Translations under genes and position numbers: made by a program
NCBI GenBank assembly: GCA_024762375.1
Contig: JANTHQ010000078.1
Coordinates: 1-7,439 of the forward strand
Origin: Anaerolineaceae bacterium
Lineage (GTDB): Bacteria > Chloroflexota > Anaerolineae > 4572-78
DNA length: 7,439 nucleotides
Reading direction: 5' to 3'
Shown here: positions 1-5,520 of the stretch, in pieces
Layout of the letters: each line of letters starts with the position of its first letter
How positions within the stretch are numbered: the first letter of the stretch is position 1
Notes under the pieces: generated by a model
The model's input: the letters and a program-made list of their open reading frames with translations, nothing else
Told to the model about the DNA's origin: nothing
Databases searched by the model: none

Positions 1-57
1 TTTGCCCACTCGTTTCGCGCTGCCGGTAATGAGCGCGGTTTTGTTTTTTAGGTTCAT
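1..57 (-). CDS. Short-chain dehydrogenase/reductase, N-terminus only (partial)
   Basis: Only the first 19 residues are inside the window: MNLKNKTALITGSAKRVGK, read from an ATG at 57-55. A short lead, a hydrophobic beta strand (TALIT) and a glycine-rich turn of the TGxxxxxG type form the NAD(P)-binding start of the classical SDR fold. The basic KR pair after TGSA is frequent in NADP-dependent members such as pteridine reductase-like and FabG-like enzymes. A GAGG about 9 nt upstream of the ATG is a plausible ribosome-binding site. The substrate cannot be judged because the catalytic Ser-Tyr-Lys region is outside the window. The gene is separated from the VWA gene upstream by a 245-nt repeat-rich spacer, so it is probably not part of that operon. 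The family call is fairly safe; the exact enzyme is unknown. Confidence 0.8.
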   Translation of the reverse strand, partial: MNLKNKTALITGSAKRVGK

Positions 58-73
58 AATTTCCGGCCTCAGT

Positions 74-101
74 TCTCAGGTTTCAAGTTTCAAGTTCAAA
101 A
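74..101. repeat. Short degenerate tandem heptamer array (TTTCAAG type)
   Basis: Two exact TTTCAAG copies (81-87 and 88-94) are flanked by a diverged copy TCTCAGG (74-80) and a partial copy TTCAAAA (95-101). The array lies 17 nt upstream of the SDR start codon, read on the minus strand, so it sits in or next to that gene's leader. Low-complexity slippage is the simplest origin. No function is visible. Confidence 0.6.
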
Positions 102-127
102 TCTAGCTACCGAACAGCTTTTACGAT

Positions 128-219
128 TAGAACACAGATAACACTGATATTACAGATTTACACAGATATATTTAAAAAAATCAGTGAAAATCCTTGTAAT
201 CCGTACAATCCGTGTTCTA
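128..219. repeat. Imperfect 40-bp inverted repeat with 9-10-bp internal periodicity
   Basis: The left arm (128-167) and the reverse complement of the right arm (180-219) match at 28 of 40 positions without gaps, including eight consecutive identical outer bases (TAGAACAC). A 12-nt AT-only loop (168-179) separates them. Within each arm the triplet GAT (ATC on the other arm) recurs every 9-10 bp: at 137, 146, 155 and 165 on the left, and at 180, 190, 199 and 208 on the right. Each arm is therefore itself a small array of ACAC-n-GAT-like units. From memory, similar ATCCGTG-rich intergenic repeats occur in many environmental bacteria; I cannot name a family. There is no T-run on the downstream side, so it is not a classical terminator. 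Confidence 0.75.
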
Positions 220-296
220 TTTTTTAACTTTTCAAAAGTGTCCGCTGACGAGGTTCAAAATCACATTTCGCGCACCACATACCATTTTTCACGCTG

Positions 297-317
297 CATT
301 TTTCATTTTTCATTACC
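297..317. repeat. Tandem heptamer CATTTTT at the 3' end of the VWA gene
   Basis: Two exact CATTTTT copies (297-303 and 304-310) are followed by a partial copy CATTACC (311-317), and a further CATTTTT occurs at 283-289. On the minus strand these repeats encode the last residues of the 949-aa protein (GNEK) and its TGA stop at 305-303, so the repeat supplies the current C-terminus. Confidence 0.6.
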
Positions 318-3152
318 TTTTGCGCGGCGTTTGGCATCCAGCAGACGGTTGGTGGTGCGTTTCGGGTTCGGTGCCGGCGGCTTTTCGGGCGCAGATTCGG
401 ATTCATCTGCCTGCGATTCGGGTGGAATGATGAGCGGCGGTTTCGGTTTTTCGGGGCGAGCCGCTTTTTTCACCGACAGCAAGCTCTTCGCGGGGGATGC
501 CGCCAGTGCGGGCGCAGTGGTTTTTTCCGGCGCGGCGAGTTTTCCGCGCAGCCAGCCGAGCAATTTTTCCCAGTGTTCCCGCCCGAACATCACCCGCCGC
601 ACACCGACATCCAGCGGCAGCAGCAGCGCGAACGCCGTCAGCAGCCAGCGCCACAGCGGGCGCGAGCCGCGCACCGGCGGCAGGGTGTGGTCGAACACGG
701 CGGCGGCATCGGCGGGGGCGAGCATTTTTCCGCCCCCCAGCGATGCCAAATCCGCCAGCAAAGTCGGTTCGCTGCGGTTGGCGGCATATTCCGGCGAGTA
801 ACTGACCACAAATCCGCGAGTGGCACTGCTGACCAACTGCCCGTCGGCATCGCGCGCCAGCAATCGCAGCAGATATGCCCCCGTTTCACGCGGCGAAAAT
901 TCGGTTTGATAGCGTCCCGGCGCGATTTGGGTCAGGGTCACATCGGTTTGCTGCAATGCCGGCGACAGCAGCCGCCCTTCCACCGTCAGATTGTTCAAAC
1001 TGTTTCCCGCGCTGTCGAGCGCATCCACCGTCAGTTGCATATTGCCCGTTTGCGGGTTACGAGTGATGGCAGCACCCAAATTGCCGCCCGTTCCCTCCAA
1101 AATCGTCCAGCGCACCGCCTGCCCCCAAAAACGGGCATACCCATCCCAGCCGACCCAGTTTTTCGCCCAGCGTCCGGTCGCATCGGAGGTCCATGCCACC
1201 GCGCGCCCCAACCCGTATTGCCACTGTGCCAACACCGGGTCATCCTGCTCGCTCACCAGCACCGTCTGCGCGGTGAGTTTCGGGGTGGTAGCGACATATC
1301 CCAGCAGTGGCGGCACGGCATCAATCCCGCTCAAAATGGGGCTGGCTGCGGCGCGTTTCGGGGTGAATTCTTCCTCAATCAGATATGCTTTCAGCGCGAG
1401 TGTGGCTTCCTGCGCGAAAATTTGGGGGATGGTGGCGGGGTCGCGCGCCAAATGGAACCGCCCGTTGCCGTGTTCCGCCACCTGTTTCAAAAACGGCGCG
1501 GCATCATCGCCGATAGCCACCACCGACACCGAAATATCCTGCGCCGCCAATTTGTCGGTCAACTCGACGATACCGGTCGGGTCGGCGCCGCCATCGGTGA
1601 GCAGCACGATATGGCGCACACGGCTCGGTTCGCGCTCGATGGCATCGGCAGCGGTTTGCAGCCCTGCCAAAATATCCGTGCCGCCATCCGCACGGATGGT
1701 TCCCACCCGGTTTTTGATGCCGGTCACATCCACCACCGGCTCGAACCGGACCACCCAGCGGGCGGCGGTATCGAACGCCACCACCCCGACCCGGTCCCAC
1801 GGGGCGAGAAAATCCACCGCGCGGTAGATGGCTTCTTTCGCCAATTCCACTTTTTTCACGCCGCCGGTGTTCGCCGTGCCCGCCGAATCCATACTGCCCG
1901 ATTTGTCGATGACCATCGCCATGCTCATCCCCGGCAGCCGCTGGCGGTCTTTCAGCGTCATTTCCACCGGCAGCGTTTCTTCCAGCGGGGTTTGAAAATA
2001 ACCGCCCGCGCCGTAACTTTCGGGCCCGCCGATGACCACCAGCCCTTTGCCCAAATCGCGCACATACGCTTGCAGCAAATCCAACTGTGCCGGCGATAGC
2101 GCGGTGGCAGGCAAATTGACCAGCACCACCGCAGCATATTCGGTGAGCGCCAACGGGGTGGACGGCATTTCGGCGGGGAGCACCGGCACGGGATTCAACC
2201 CGGCGGCGGTCAGCGCGGGGAGCAGGTTCGCGGTTTCGGCGGGCGACTGCGCCACCACCAGCGTTTTCAGCGGACTTTCAATCAGGCTGAAGGCATCGAG
2301 CCGGTTGTTCTGCGCCTGCGTGTCGGCGGGGGGGATGATGTTGGCGCGGAAAGTGCTGAATCCGCTCTGCCCGGCAACCATCGGGAACACGAATCGGTTT
2401 TCGCCGGGGTGCAGATTGACTGTTTCTTGCGCCACCAACTGCCCATCGGCGAAAATTTGCACGGTGGATGGCGTTTCCAGCGTGCTTTCGATGGACAATT
2501 GCAGGTCGAAATGTTCATCAGCGTGCACGGTGCCGGGCGCGCGCAATTCCGCCAACCGCACTTCGGGCGCATTTTCGGGCACGGCGGCAGACAAATCCAG
2601 CACATCGAGCTCGATTCCGGCAGCGTGCGCCAATTGCGCGGCGGCTTTGGCATCGCCCAAATTGTTCTGCCCATCCGAAAGAAGTACCAGCCGTTTGGCA
2701 CTGTCGGCGGGGAAAAGCGCCATCCCCAACCGCACGGCGGCGGCAATGTTGGTATGGTCGGTATGCGGTGTGGATGCAATCGCTCGCAGCGACAGCGCAG
2801 GACGGGGCAACTCTTCCACCACCGCATTCGCGCCGAACACCACCACACCGGCGGTATCATCCGGCGGCTGGGCATCGGTGGCGGCGCGGATGAACGCCAG
2901 CGCAGCATCTTTCGCCGGTGCAGGCATACTGTCAGACCGGTCAACCAGAAAAACCACACTCAGCGAATCGCTGCGGGTGCTGAGCCGCACATCCGCCAGC
3001 GCGAAAACCAGCAGCAGGAAAAGCGCGGTTCGCAGCGCAAACGCAATCCGCCGCCGCCATGGCGACAGATATACCGCTTGCCCCCGGCTGATGAGCCAAA
3101 AAACAGGCAGCAGCGCCAGCAGAAGCAATGCCCACGGATTGCCGAAAATCAT
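303..3152 (-). CDS. Large membrane protein with two VWA domains and an amidotransferase-like domain
   Basis: 949 aa. Two N-terminal membrane helices (about 5-22 and 38-54) flank a basic loop (RRR at 33-35), as in the BatA/aerotolerance N-terminal domain. By the positive-inside rule, what follows lies outside the cytoplasm. VWA domain 1 (about 65-185) has a complete MIDAS: D71-x-S73-x-S75, T134 and D160. A beta-rich CARDB/Ig-like stretch follows (about 195-285), then a Rossmann-like class-I glutamine amidotransferase-like region (about 295-395) with GGPESYGAGGY at 375-385. VWA domain 2 (about 410-580) has D416-x-S418-x-S420, T492 and D520. A second beta-rich region (about 690-785), a third helix (about 832-850) and a basic, proline-rich cytoplasmic tail ending in LLDAKRRAKGNEK complete the protein. 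It contains no cysteine, so the amidotransferase-like fold cannot use the usual Cys nucleophile and is probably for binding. The ATG follows the putative toxin stop by 2 nt and has GAGG 7 nt upstream. Family knowledge suggests metal-dependent protein-protein interaction in an envelope complex; the precise role is unknown. Confidence 0.9.
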   Translation of the reverse strand: MIFGNPWALLLLALLPVFWLISRGQAVYLSPWRRRIAFALRTALFLLLVFALADVRLSTRSDSLSVVFLVDRSDSMPAPAKDAALAFIRAATDAQPPDDTAGVVVFGANAVVEELPRPALSLRAIASTPHTDHTNIAAAVRLGMALFPADSAKRLVLLSDGQNNLGDAKAAAQLAHAAGIELDVLDLSAAVPENAPEVRLAELRAPGTVHADEHFDLQLSIESTLETPSTVQIFADGQLVAQETVNLHPGENRFVFPMVAGQSGFSTFRANIIPPADTQAQNNRLDAFSLIESPLKTLVVAQSPAETANLLPALTAAGLNPVPVLPAEMPSTPLALTEYAAVVLVNLPATALSPAQLDLLQAYVRDLGKGLVVIGGPESYGAGGYFQTPLEETLPVEMTLKDRQRLPGMSMAMVIDKSGSMDSAGTANTGGVKKVELAKEAIYRAVDFLAPWDRVGVVAFDTAARWVVRFEPVVDVTGIKNRVGTIRADGGTDILAGLQTAADAIEREPSRVRHIVLLTDGGADPTGIVELTDKLAAQDISVSVVAIGDDAAPFLKQVAEHGNGRFHLARDPATIPQIFAQEATLALKAYLIEEEFTPKRAAASPILSGIDAVPPLLGYVATTPKLTAQTVLVSEQDDPVLAQWQYGLGRAVAWTSDATGRWAKNWVGWDGYARFWGQAVRWTILEGTGGNLGAAITRNPQTGNMQLTVDALDSAGNSLNNLTVEGRLLSPALQQTDVTLTQIAPGRYQTEFSPRETGAYLLRLLARDADGQLVSSATRGFVVSYSPEYAANRSEPTLLADLASLGGGKMLAPADAAAVFDHTLPPVRGSRPLWRWLLTAFALLLPLDVGVRRVMFGREHWEKLLGWLRGKLAAPEKTTAPALAASPAKSLLSVKKAARPEKPKPPLIIPPESQADESESAPEKPPAPNPKRTTNRLLDAKRRAKGNEK

Positions 3153-3163
3153 CGCTATTCCTC
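3150..3163. repeat. Direct repeat copy 1 (edge of toxin-antitoxin island)
   Basis: CATCGCTATTCCTC matches CATTCGCTATTCTC at 3826-3839 with a perfect 8-bp core (CGCTATTC, 3153-3160) and one single-base indel on each side. Read on the minus strand, both copies are a stop/start junction: GA(G)GAATAGCG(A)ATG, in which TAG ends the upstream frame. This copy contains the true stop of the toxin, and the ATG and ribosome-binding site of the 949-aa VWA gene. Confidence 0.6.
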
Positions 3164-3508
3164 TGTATTTGGCGATATTTGTTGGGCAATGGCACGCAGA
3201 ATTACGGCTGCGTCCAATTCTCGGCTGGGGAAAACTTTTGCGCCGATATGTTTGTGGTGGGGGAACATCGGCAAATCACGATGATGGGGGGCATTATCCC
3301 ACCGGATAATTAAATTTGCATCGGCATCCTGCCAGTGATATGAGTAATTTCGTTCTGTTTCGTCCATATATTCTCGAACAAACAGCACGGAACCATCAAC
3401 CAGAAAAACTTTTATTTTAAAATATACCCCGTTCTGCCACACTTTAAACTTCAAAACATCATAATGGGCAACAACCGGTGATTCATCCAGTAATTTTAAA
3501 ATTTCCAT
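3155..3508 (-). CDS. Putative toxin, TumE (DUF6516)-like family
   Basis: 117 aa. The central and C-terminal motifs YHWQD (57-61), RWDNAPHH (69-76) and FPHHKHIG (82-89), followed by PSRELDAAVILRAI, match my memory of the small proteins annotated as the TumE family of toxin-antitoxin systems (formerly DUF6516). The N-terminal half looks like a beta sheet (KFKVWQNGVYFKIKVFLVDGSVLFV). The dense, invariant-looking His/Trp/Asp residues suggest a catalytic or nucleic-acid-binding centre, but the molecular target is not known to me. The frame overlaps the preceding small gene by 26 nt and has no clear ribosome-binding site, which suggests translation by coupling to it. Its TAG stop is 2 nt before the start of the 949-aa VWA gene. 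The 5' two-thirds are AT-rich (21 G+C in 3361-3420) compared with neighbouring genes. Toxin activity is inferred from family and context only. Confidence 0.7.
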   Translation of the reverse strand: MEILKLLDESPVVAHYDVLKFKVWQNGVYFKIKVFLVDGSVLFVREYMDETERNYSYHWQDADANLIIRWDNAPHHRDLPMFPHHKHIGAKVFPSRELDAAVILRAIAQQISPNTEE

Positions 3509-3749
3509 ATTGGAGTTCTGTGAGGTCTTTTGCCAGTTTTGCCTGCACTTTCATCGCTGCTTTCCATTCCATATAATCATCCCAATGCTCAAAATTCTCG
3601 GATTCGACATTGAGATTTTTCTCAAATTCATTGAAAGTGCAGTGGTATTTCTTTTCAAACGCCGCAATTTGTTCGGCGATTTCACGTTGTTGCGCCAGCA
3701 ATTCCAGCCGTATCATATTCTGAATCTGTTCTCGACTGATAGTGAGCAT
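3483..3749 (-). CDS. Putative antitoxin paired with the TumE-like protein
   Basis: 88 aa, mostly predicted helix and acidic: an N-terminal helix MLTISREQIQNMIRLE..., then FEKKY (31-35), FNEFE (39-43), W56 and DYMEWKAA (58-65), and a helical C-terminus. There is no evident helix-turn-helix, membrane segment or signal peptide. It resembles the small helical proteins that I recall being encoded directly before TumE-like toxins. It precedes and overlaps the putative toxin (26 nt), the classic antitoxin-first order. The ATG at 3749-3747 has a strong ribosome-binding site (AGAGGTGA, ending 3 nt before the ATG), far better than that of the toxin, as expected if antitoxin is made in excess. Base composition is AT-rich (19 G+C in 3601-3660). 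It could instead be an unrelated small helical protein; the assignment rests on the partner and the gene order. Confidence 0.65.
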   Translation of the reverse strand: MLTISREQIQNMIRLELLAQQREIAEQIAAFEKKYHCTFNEFEKNLNVESENFEHWDDYMEWKAAMKVQAKLAKDLTELQYGNFKITG

Positions 3750-3781
3750 ATATCACCTCTATTTTCGCATCCGCCAAATAA

Positions 3782-3811
3782 AGTATACCAGCATTTTGCG
3801 GCAATTCACAA
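3782..3811 (-). promoter_or_regulatory. Candidate promoter of the toxin-antitoxin pair (extended -10)
   Basis: On the minus strand, TTGTGA (3811-3806) and TATACT (3787-3782) are separated by 18 bp. TGG directly precedes the -10, giving a TGn extended -10. The -10 matches consensus at 5 of 6 positions and the -35 at 4 of 6. Transcription would begin near 3775, about 25 nt before the antitoxin ATG. It lies in the 82-nt gap after the 554-aa VWA gene, where I see no terminator, so it would add to read-through from upstream. Confidence 0.5.
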
Positions 3812-3825
3812 TTTGATATTGGCTG

Positions 3826-3839
3826 CATTCGCTATTCTC
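3826..3839. repeat. Direct repeat copy 2 (edge of toxin-antitoxin island)
   Basis: CATTCGCTATTCTC is the partner of the 3150-3163 copy; the perfect core is CGCTATTC at 3830-3837. On the minus strand it holds the end and TAG stop of the 554-aa VWA gene, then CGA and an ATG (3828-3826) preceded by GGGGAG. It therefore looks like a second stop/start junction, although no real gene begins at that ATG. Confidence 0.6.
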
Positions 3840-5496
3840 CCCGCCAGAAAAACCACCATTCAACCAGCAACACGCCCAGCGCACCGGCGGCCAGCAGCCA
3901 CCAGAGTTCCTGCTGACCGGGCAACGTGCCACCGGCGCCAGCGCCGGTTGTGCCCCGAATTTCGGCATCGGTGGGGCGAATATTCGATTCGGCAGGATTG
4001 AGCGGGTTGGTATCGGCAGCAGCATCCGCACCGGCAACCGGTTCCGGTTCGGCAGATTGGCGCAGCAACCATCGCGACAGATTCGCCACCAAAATGGGAA
4101 AATCCACTTTCAGTGGCAAATCGGATTGCAGCAGATTGAACGTGAGAATCGCCACCCGTTTGCCACCCGATTCACCCGCCAGCAACAGCGAACCGCCCGG
4201 CGCGGCGAGCACTGTTTGCGCCCACGGCGCATCCACCCGTTCCGCAGACGCAATCTGCACATCCCGAAAATCAGTGAAAGTGGTGATGGGGTGGTCGGCA
4301 GCGGGCAGAACAGCGGTATCGCTGAACGTGCCGCGCACCGAAAAAATCGGGGTGTCGGCGGGTGGGGCGATGAAAAAGAGCGCGGCGGCGTTTTCGGGGA
4401 GCGCAGGTGGTACGGTACGGTCAAAAACTATCAAATCGAAGGGGGTATCGATGGGCAGATTGTCCGGTTTCGCCAGCGAAACGGTCAGCCCCGGCAGCAA
4501 GCCGAAAGCGCGCTCCAAAAAAAGATTGCCATCACCGACCAGTAGCACGGTTCCACCCTGAAAATTGCGGCGGATGGTGGCGCGATTGTCCAGCGCCAGC
4601 GCATCGCTGCGGGTGAGTTGTGCGGTTATGATTTTCGCTGTCGCCGGAATCTCGGAAAACGTGAGCGCGGCGGTACCGGCGGGATATGCCGCCAGCGAAA
4701 CCGTGCGCGCATCGAACAATTGCCCATCCACCGAAATTTCCAGCAATTGCTCCACCGGCGCATCGGAATAATTTTCTACCCGCACAAACAGTTCCGCGCC
4801 GTTGCGGGTATCGCGGGTTGCCAGCGCGACAATTGCCTGATTTTCCGCACCGCCGGGCACGGTGATGGTTCGCACCGGCACGGGGAGCGGGGGTAGGTCG
4901 GCGGGGAGTGCGCCATCGGTGATGACCACCACAGTGCTGTTCGGGATGGATGCGGCAGACGCGGCAGCGAGCGCCAGCGCGGTATCCCAGTTGGCGGCGG
5001 ACGCGGTCGGGGGCAAATTACGGATGGTAGATTCCAGTTCGCGGCGGTTGGCAACGGCATCGCCGGTGATGAGCGGCTGCGGCACGTCTGCCACCGCAAT
5101 CACGCTGACGGTATCGCCGGGGCGCAGGGCGCGAATGGTGGTGATGGCTTCGTTTTTGGCGGCGGTCAACCGGTTCGGCGGGGTGTCGGTAGTTTGCATG
5201 CTGGCAGAATCGTCAATCAGCAGAATGACATTCCCCTGCACGTTGGCTTCCACCGTGCGGAAGGGCCGCGCCAGCGCCAGCACAATCAGCAGCAGGATGA
5301 GCAGTTGCAGCAACAGCAGCAAATTTCGCTGAATGCGCTGCCACGGGGCATTGGCGCGGCGGTCTTGCAGCACTTTTTGCCACAGCAGCAGGCTAGAAAC
5401 GCGCAGCGGCTGGCGTCGCAGGCGCAGCATGTAAAAAATGATGATGGGAATCGCCAGCGCGGAGAAAATCAGCGCGGCAGGGGAGAGAAAGCCCAT
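3832..5496 (-). CDS. BatA-like VWA-domain membrane protein
   Basis: 554 aa. MGFLSPAALIFSALAIPIIIFYMLRLRR is typical of the BatA/aerotolerance N-terminal domain: helix 1 (about 8-24), a strongly basic cytoplasmic loop (25-57), helix 2 (about 58-77). The VWA domain (about 88-210) carries the MIDAS residues D95-x-S97-x-S99, probably T172, and D194 (VITDG). A CARDB/Ig-like region follows (about 220-310), then a Rossmann-like region starting TVLLVGDGNLFLERAF (about 316-480), an Ala/Gly/Pro linker, and a C-terminal helix (about 530-550) ending in WRGE. By the positive-inside rule the VWA domain is extracytoplasmic. There is no cysteine. The layout repeats that of the 949-aa protein but lacks the second VWA domain. 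It starts 18 nt after the 245-aa gene with no clear ribosome-binding site, and its ATG lies in a hairpin. Bat proteins act as metal-dependent adaptors with MoxR ATPases; neither MoxR nor DUF58 is in view. Confidence 0.88.
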   Translation of the reverse strand: MGFLSPAALIFSALAIPIIIFYMLRLRRQPLRVSSLLLWQKVLQDRRANAPWQRIQRNLLLLLQLLILLLIVLALARPFRTVEANVQGNVILLIDDSASMQTTDTPPNRLTAAKNEAITTIRALRPGDTVSVIAVADVPQPLITGDAVANRRELESTIRNLPPTASAANWDTALALAAASAASIPNSTVVVITDGALPADLPPLPVPVRTITVPGGAENQAIVALATRDTRNGAELFVRVENYSDAPVEQLLEISVDGQLFDARTVSLAAYPAGTAALTFSEIPATAKIITAQLTRSDALALDNRATIRRNFQGGTVLLVGDGNLFLERAFGLLPGLTVSLAKPDNLPIDTPFDLIVFDRTVPPALPENAAALFFIAPPADTPIFSVRGTFSDTAVLPAADHPITTFTDFRDVQIASAERVDAPWAQTVLAAPGGSLLLAGESGGKRVAILTFNLLQSDLPLKVDFPILVANLSRWLLRQSAEPEPVAGADAAADTNPLNPAESNIRPTDAEIRGTTGAGAGGTLPGQQELWWLLAAGALGVLLVEWWFFWRGE

Positions 5497-5520
5497 AACG
5501 TGTCGGACGCGCCGTTATGG
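5493..5520 (-). promoter_or_regulatory. Hairpin holding the stop of one gene and the start of the next
   Basis: A perfect 8-bp inverted repeat (CCATAACG at 5493-5500, CGTTATGG at 5513-5520) has a 12-nt loop. In the mRNA the 5' arm contains the UAA stop of the 245-aa gene and the 3' arm contains the AUG of the 554-aa VWA gene. With no recognisable ribosome-binding site nearby, the natural reading is translational coupling: a ribosome terminating on the first gene opens the hairpin and exposes the second start. The structure is seen; the coupling is inferred. Confidence 0.5.

Noticed and set aside
128..219. CRISPR-like array
   Set aside because: The units are 9-10 bp, degenerate and arranged as an inverted repeat; there are no uniform repeats with unique spacers and no cas gene.
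226..240. ACTTTT/AAAAGT stem next to a T-run, as a possible terminator for the 949-aa gene
   Set aside because: The T-run is on the plus-strand 5' side, so on the minus strand the stem is followed by A, not T. It cannot work as an intrinsic terminator for the minus-strand genes.
573..2099. Long plus-strand open frame (508 codons)
   Set aside because: It lies antisense to the 949-aa VWA gene, whose domains and motifs are clear. The translation is rich in His, Arg and Gln with no recognisable domain, typical of an antisense shadow in GC-rich DNA.
2032..3309. Long plus-strand open frame (425 codons)
   Set aside because: Ser/Ala/Thr-rich shadow running across the VWA gene, the toxin stop and the toxin coding region; no motif.
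3682..3828. 48-codon minus-strand frame from the ATG after the 554-aa VWA stop
   Set aside because: It has a good GGGGAG upstream, but it overlaps the antitoxin in another frame and would cover the candidate promoter. It is better read as a leftover of a duplicated stop/start junction than as a gene.
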